Positions 63,665-64,000 of a stretch of DNA of 64,000 nucleotides are shown here, piece after piece. The notes below the pieces were generated by a model. It was not told the DNA's origin. It was given only the letters and a program-made list of their open reading frames with translations, and did no database searches. The position numbers and the translations under genes are program-made. Position 1 is the first letter of the stretch; each line of letters begins with the position of its first letter. The stretch spans positions 61,345 to 125,344 of the forward strand of contig NZ_FQVI01000012.1 of the NCBI RefSeq assembly GCF_900129135.1, read 5' to 3'. This DNA is from Lactonifactor longoviformis DSM 17459 (GTDB lineage: Bacteria > Bacillota > Clostridia > Lachnospirales > Lachnospiraceae).

Positions 63665-64000
63665 GTGCGCCCGGCGGCGCACGTTTCTAACCGGTGAAAG
63701 TCCGGAATCCGCCCGGTGGTGGGAAGGATATAGCCGAAGGCAAGGGTGTCCATTGTGAGGTGGAATCCGAAGGAAGCCGGATATGGGGAACATACGAACC
63801 CATGGGCAAATCTCTGGTCTGACGAACAGAAACCACATAAGAGGCTATGCATGAGGATAAGGCTGCATGACAAGTCGAAGTCCAATAACTACCCGGAATC
63901 ATGTATGGTAGATGTGGCAGATGGATGGAGAGAAAGAAACGTGTGGTACCCGGGGAGGTCTGCACGACACGCCCTGAAAGGGGTAACCATTATGGAGAGA
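63665..64000 (+). mobile_element. Group II intron, 5' part, partial
   Basis: Begins GTGCGCCCGG, fitting the GUGYG 5' end, with the structured segments of a widespread group II intron family of gut bacteria: CCGGTGAAAGTCCGG, AAGGGTGTCC, GGAATCCGAAGGAAGCCGG, GGTCTGACGAACAGAAACC and TACCCGGGGAGGTCTG. The 3' end and the maturase gene lie outside the window. An ATG at 63992 after GAAAGGGG could open the maturase, but only three codons are visible. Insertion directly after a terminator T tract resembles class C introns; the class is not decided from this part. Confidence 0.88.

Noticed and set aside
63687..63965. Minus-strand open frames within the intron region
   Set aside because: Chance frames opposite structured intron RNA.

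Overview
The window looks like chromosome of a Gram-positive gut anaerobe of the Clostridia, most likely Lachnospiraceae. The evidence is the gene order tmcAL / pta-ackA / yceD-rpmF / plsX-acpP-rnc-smc, the AGGAGG-type ribosome binding sites, the sigma-A promoters with 17-18 bp spacers, the lipobox lipoproteins, and the DUF711-ACT and flavodiiron-rubredoxin genes. Most genes lie on the minus strand, so the window mostly reads from right to left. The smc gene runs off the left edge and a group II intron runs off the right edge.

0-2.2 kb: lipid and cell-division housekeeping genes (plsX, acpP, rnc, smc). 2.2-19.25 kb: an accessory block between plsX and rpmF, two genes that are normally close in this lineage. 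It holds a cell-wall-binding lipoprotein and a nine-gene nitrogen operon. The operon encodes two urea-amidolyase-associated proteins, a biotin urea/guanidine carboxylase, allophanate hydrolase, a NifI1/NifI2-like PII pair and an NrtABC/SsuABC-type transporter. Upstream are a LuxR-type regulator, a small unknown gene, and a solute-binding lipoprotein overlapping a large hybrid histidine kinase. 19.3-24 kb: rpmF, yceD, ackA, pta and, divergently, tmcAL.

24-36 kb: a 2-hydroxyacid dehydrogenase, the DUF711/ACT pair, an MBL-fold hydrolase, coaE, polA, purine nucleoside phosphorylase, a small membrane protein, a thioesterase and a large secreted surface protein. 36-43 kb: a Cu/Zn superoxide dismutase-like protein, galK-galT, an ArsR-like and an Rrf2 regulator, a thioesterase and a CDF-like transporter. 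43-46.6 kb: an ABC-2 exporter operon under a YtrA-type GntR regulator, with a perfect operator palindrome in its promoter region.

46.6-54.9 kb: an amino-acid fermentation cluster. A four-subunit 2-oxoacid:ferredoxin oxidoreductase, an ADP-forming acyl-CoA synthetase, an amino-acid dehydrogenase, an amino-acid permease and a FadR/GntR regulator form a complete route from amino acid to acyl-CoA to ATP. A FadR-like operator lies just downstream of its promoter. 55-63 kb: a 57-residue protein, a nitroreductase, a 770-bp non-coding stretch with two adjacent long inverted repeats, and an operon of nrdA, nrdB and a flavodiiron-rubredoxin-NADH oxidoreductase fusion. 63-64 kb: a putative PD-(D/E)XK nuclease gene, its terminator, and the 5' part of a group II intron that begins immediately after that terminator.
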